Source: Cheilinus undulatus (Eukaryota > Chordata > Actinopteri > Labriformes > Labridae). Taken from it: 64,000 nucleotides of DNA. The notes under the pieces were generated by a model. That model searched no databases. It worked only from the letters and a program-made list of their open reading frames with translations, and was not told where the DNA came from. Below are positions 62,871 to 64,000 of this stretch, piece after piece. Positions within the stretch are counted from its first letter, which is position 1, and every line of letters starts with the position of its first letter. The stretch lies in contig NC_054878.1 in assembly GCF_018320785.1 (NCBI RefSeq), positions 31,942,023 to 32,006,022 of the forward strand. The letters run 5' to 3'. The position numbers were made by a program, and so were the translations under genes.

Positions 62871-64000
62871 TTTTCACAGGATAAGAAAAGACTGTATTTT
62901 ACTTGAATTTAATGGCATTTGTGATTGAAAACATCAAGGTGCTTCATGAAAATGTAGTCTCTGGGAATCAACTGACAGACCTCAATCTTCAACAGAACCA
63001 TGCACCCCGAAGATGCTAGGCACCAACAATACCTTGTGGCATACAGATTGTGTTAGCATTCAAGGAGTTTGATTTGAGCCTTTAGTGGGGAAGATATTTC
63101 TTTCCACAGAGCATAACATCCTTCCAACCACTGTTGGACCTCTGGCTTTATTGAAGGTATCATTGGGTAGTGGGGTTTCAGATGGGTCCCTAAACTCTTT
63201 GCTGAGATAAATCAGCTCAATTTGCATCAAAAATGCTTAAAATGAAACTTGAGTCAGCTGTGTCCAATGAGTAAGTTTGCTTATTTAATTAAATATATAT
63301 ATATATCTTCAGTGTAGATTTATTCCCATCATATGAACACTTTTTTTAATTTTAGAAATCGTTTTCATATAATTATGAAACATGAATGTCTATCCTGATG
63401 ATACCGTAGTATTTGTTTGTTGTCGTTTTTTATTGCTGATATGATTTCTATGTTTGGCTGCTCATTATTTGTTCGACAGTCTGTGAACTCTTCCTGCTTG
63501 TGTTAGCCAGGACACCTGTGTAAAGGAGATTTTTAATCTCAGTGAGGTTTCCCTAGTTGATTAAAGGTTGAATCATATATTTAACTAGAAAATTACCTTT
63601 AATGGGGAAATACTGCACCCCCACCCCCATGCCATTAAACACCTTAGAAATTATTTTCCATTAACCTTTAATTTGGTAGTATCTGACATGGGCTGACCCT
63701 GGAAAAAAGCACATTAACCCTCTTATTATCTTAGCATAAAGTGTTTTACACAGGCTCTTGAATTATCTGGATTTACCACTAAAAAAAAAAAAATACAAAG
63801 ATTGTCCCAGATGGATGAGAAATAATCAGCCTGGGCCAAACTCCCCTTCACCTCACCTTGGATGCTGCAGTGTAACGTATCCCATTAAGACCAAGAGCAG
63901 ACTGCAGAATTTCAATCACCCTCTTTGGCTATGCCTATTGTCCACCATTAAACATCGTGCCCAGGAAACCCTCAGCAATAATGAAGGCAGAGATAAGCAG
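62871..64000. other. Gene-free right end
   Basis: No gene or recognised repeat apart from a short (AT)n tract near 63293 and a poly(A) run at 63781-63793. Confidence 0.4.

Overview
The window is nuclear DNA of a teleost fish. It carries split genes with GT-AG introns, AATAAA poly(A) signals, several Tc1/mariner and hAT-type transposon relics of the kind common in bony fish, and genes belonging to vertebrate families (TTC32, ZPAX, KCNS3). I cannot name the species. All gene models below were built by hand from splice signals, reading phase and paralog comparison.

Layout, left to right. (1) 1-350 looks like the 3' end of an upstream plus-strand gene. (2) 592-6870 is gene-free and holds a retroposon-like repeat and three decayed Tc1/mariner copies. 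(3) 7232-9270 (+) is ttc32, with 3 exons and 136 aa. (4) 11572-24236 (+) is a 21-exon egg-envelope gene of the ZPAX type, called zpax-A here, 925 aa. (5) 24741-25766 is a Tc1-like transposon with long inverted repeats. (6) 48440-27169 (-) is a second, paralogous 21-exon ZPAX-type gene, zpax-B, 903 aa, lying tail-to-tail with zpax-A. (7) 52331-53827 (+) is kcns3 (Kv9.3), an intronless coding region of 498 aa with a probable separate 5' UTR exon. (8) 54430-64000 is gene-free, with another Tc1 relic, a tetranucleotide microsatellite and two copies of a GCTA-rich dispersed repeat whose third copy lies at 49 kb.

The two zpax genes share exon number, intron phases and domain order: signal peptide, long N-terminal region, then a C-terminal ZP module with ten matching cysteines and no transmembrane tail. 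They are the product of an inverted duplication. Each has a CACCTG E-box about 125 bp upstream of its ATG, which suggests shared oocyte control.

The most unusual structure is in intron 9 of zpax-B. That intron is 87 bp in zpax-A but 10.7 kb in zpax-B. Most of the difference is a 9,198-bp segment (35436-44633) with inverted CACTGTAAAA termini flanked by TA. It contains subterminal repeats, a CpG-rich promoter-like patch and a spliced minus-strand reading frame whose last four exons keep phase and encode a protein I do not recognise. A second inverted-repeat element (37844-39385) is nested inside it. I regard it as a candidate autonomous, or gene-carrying, DNA transposon.
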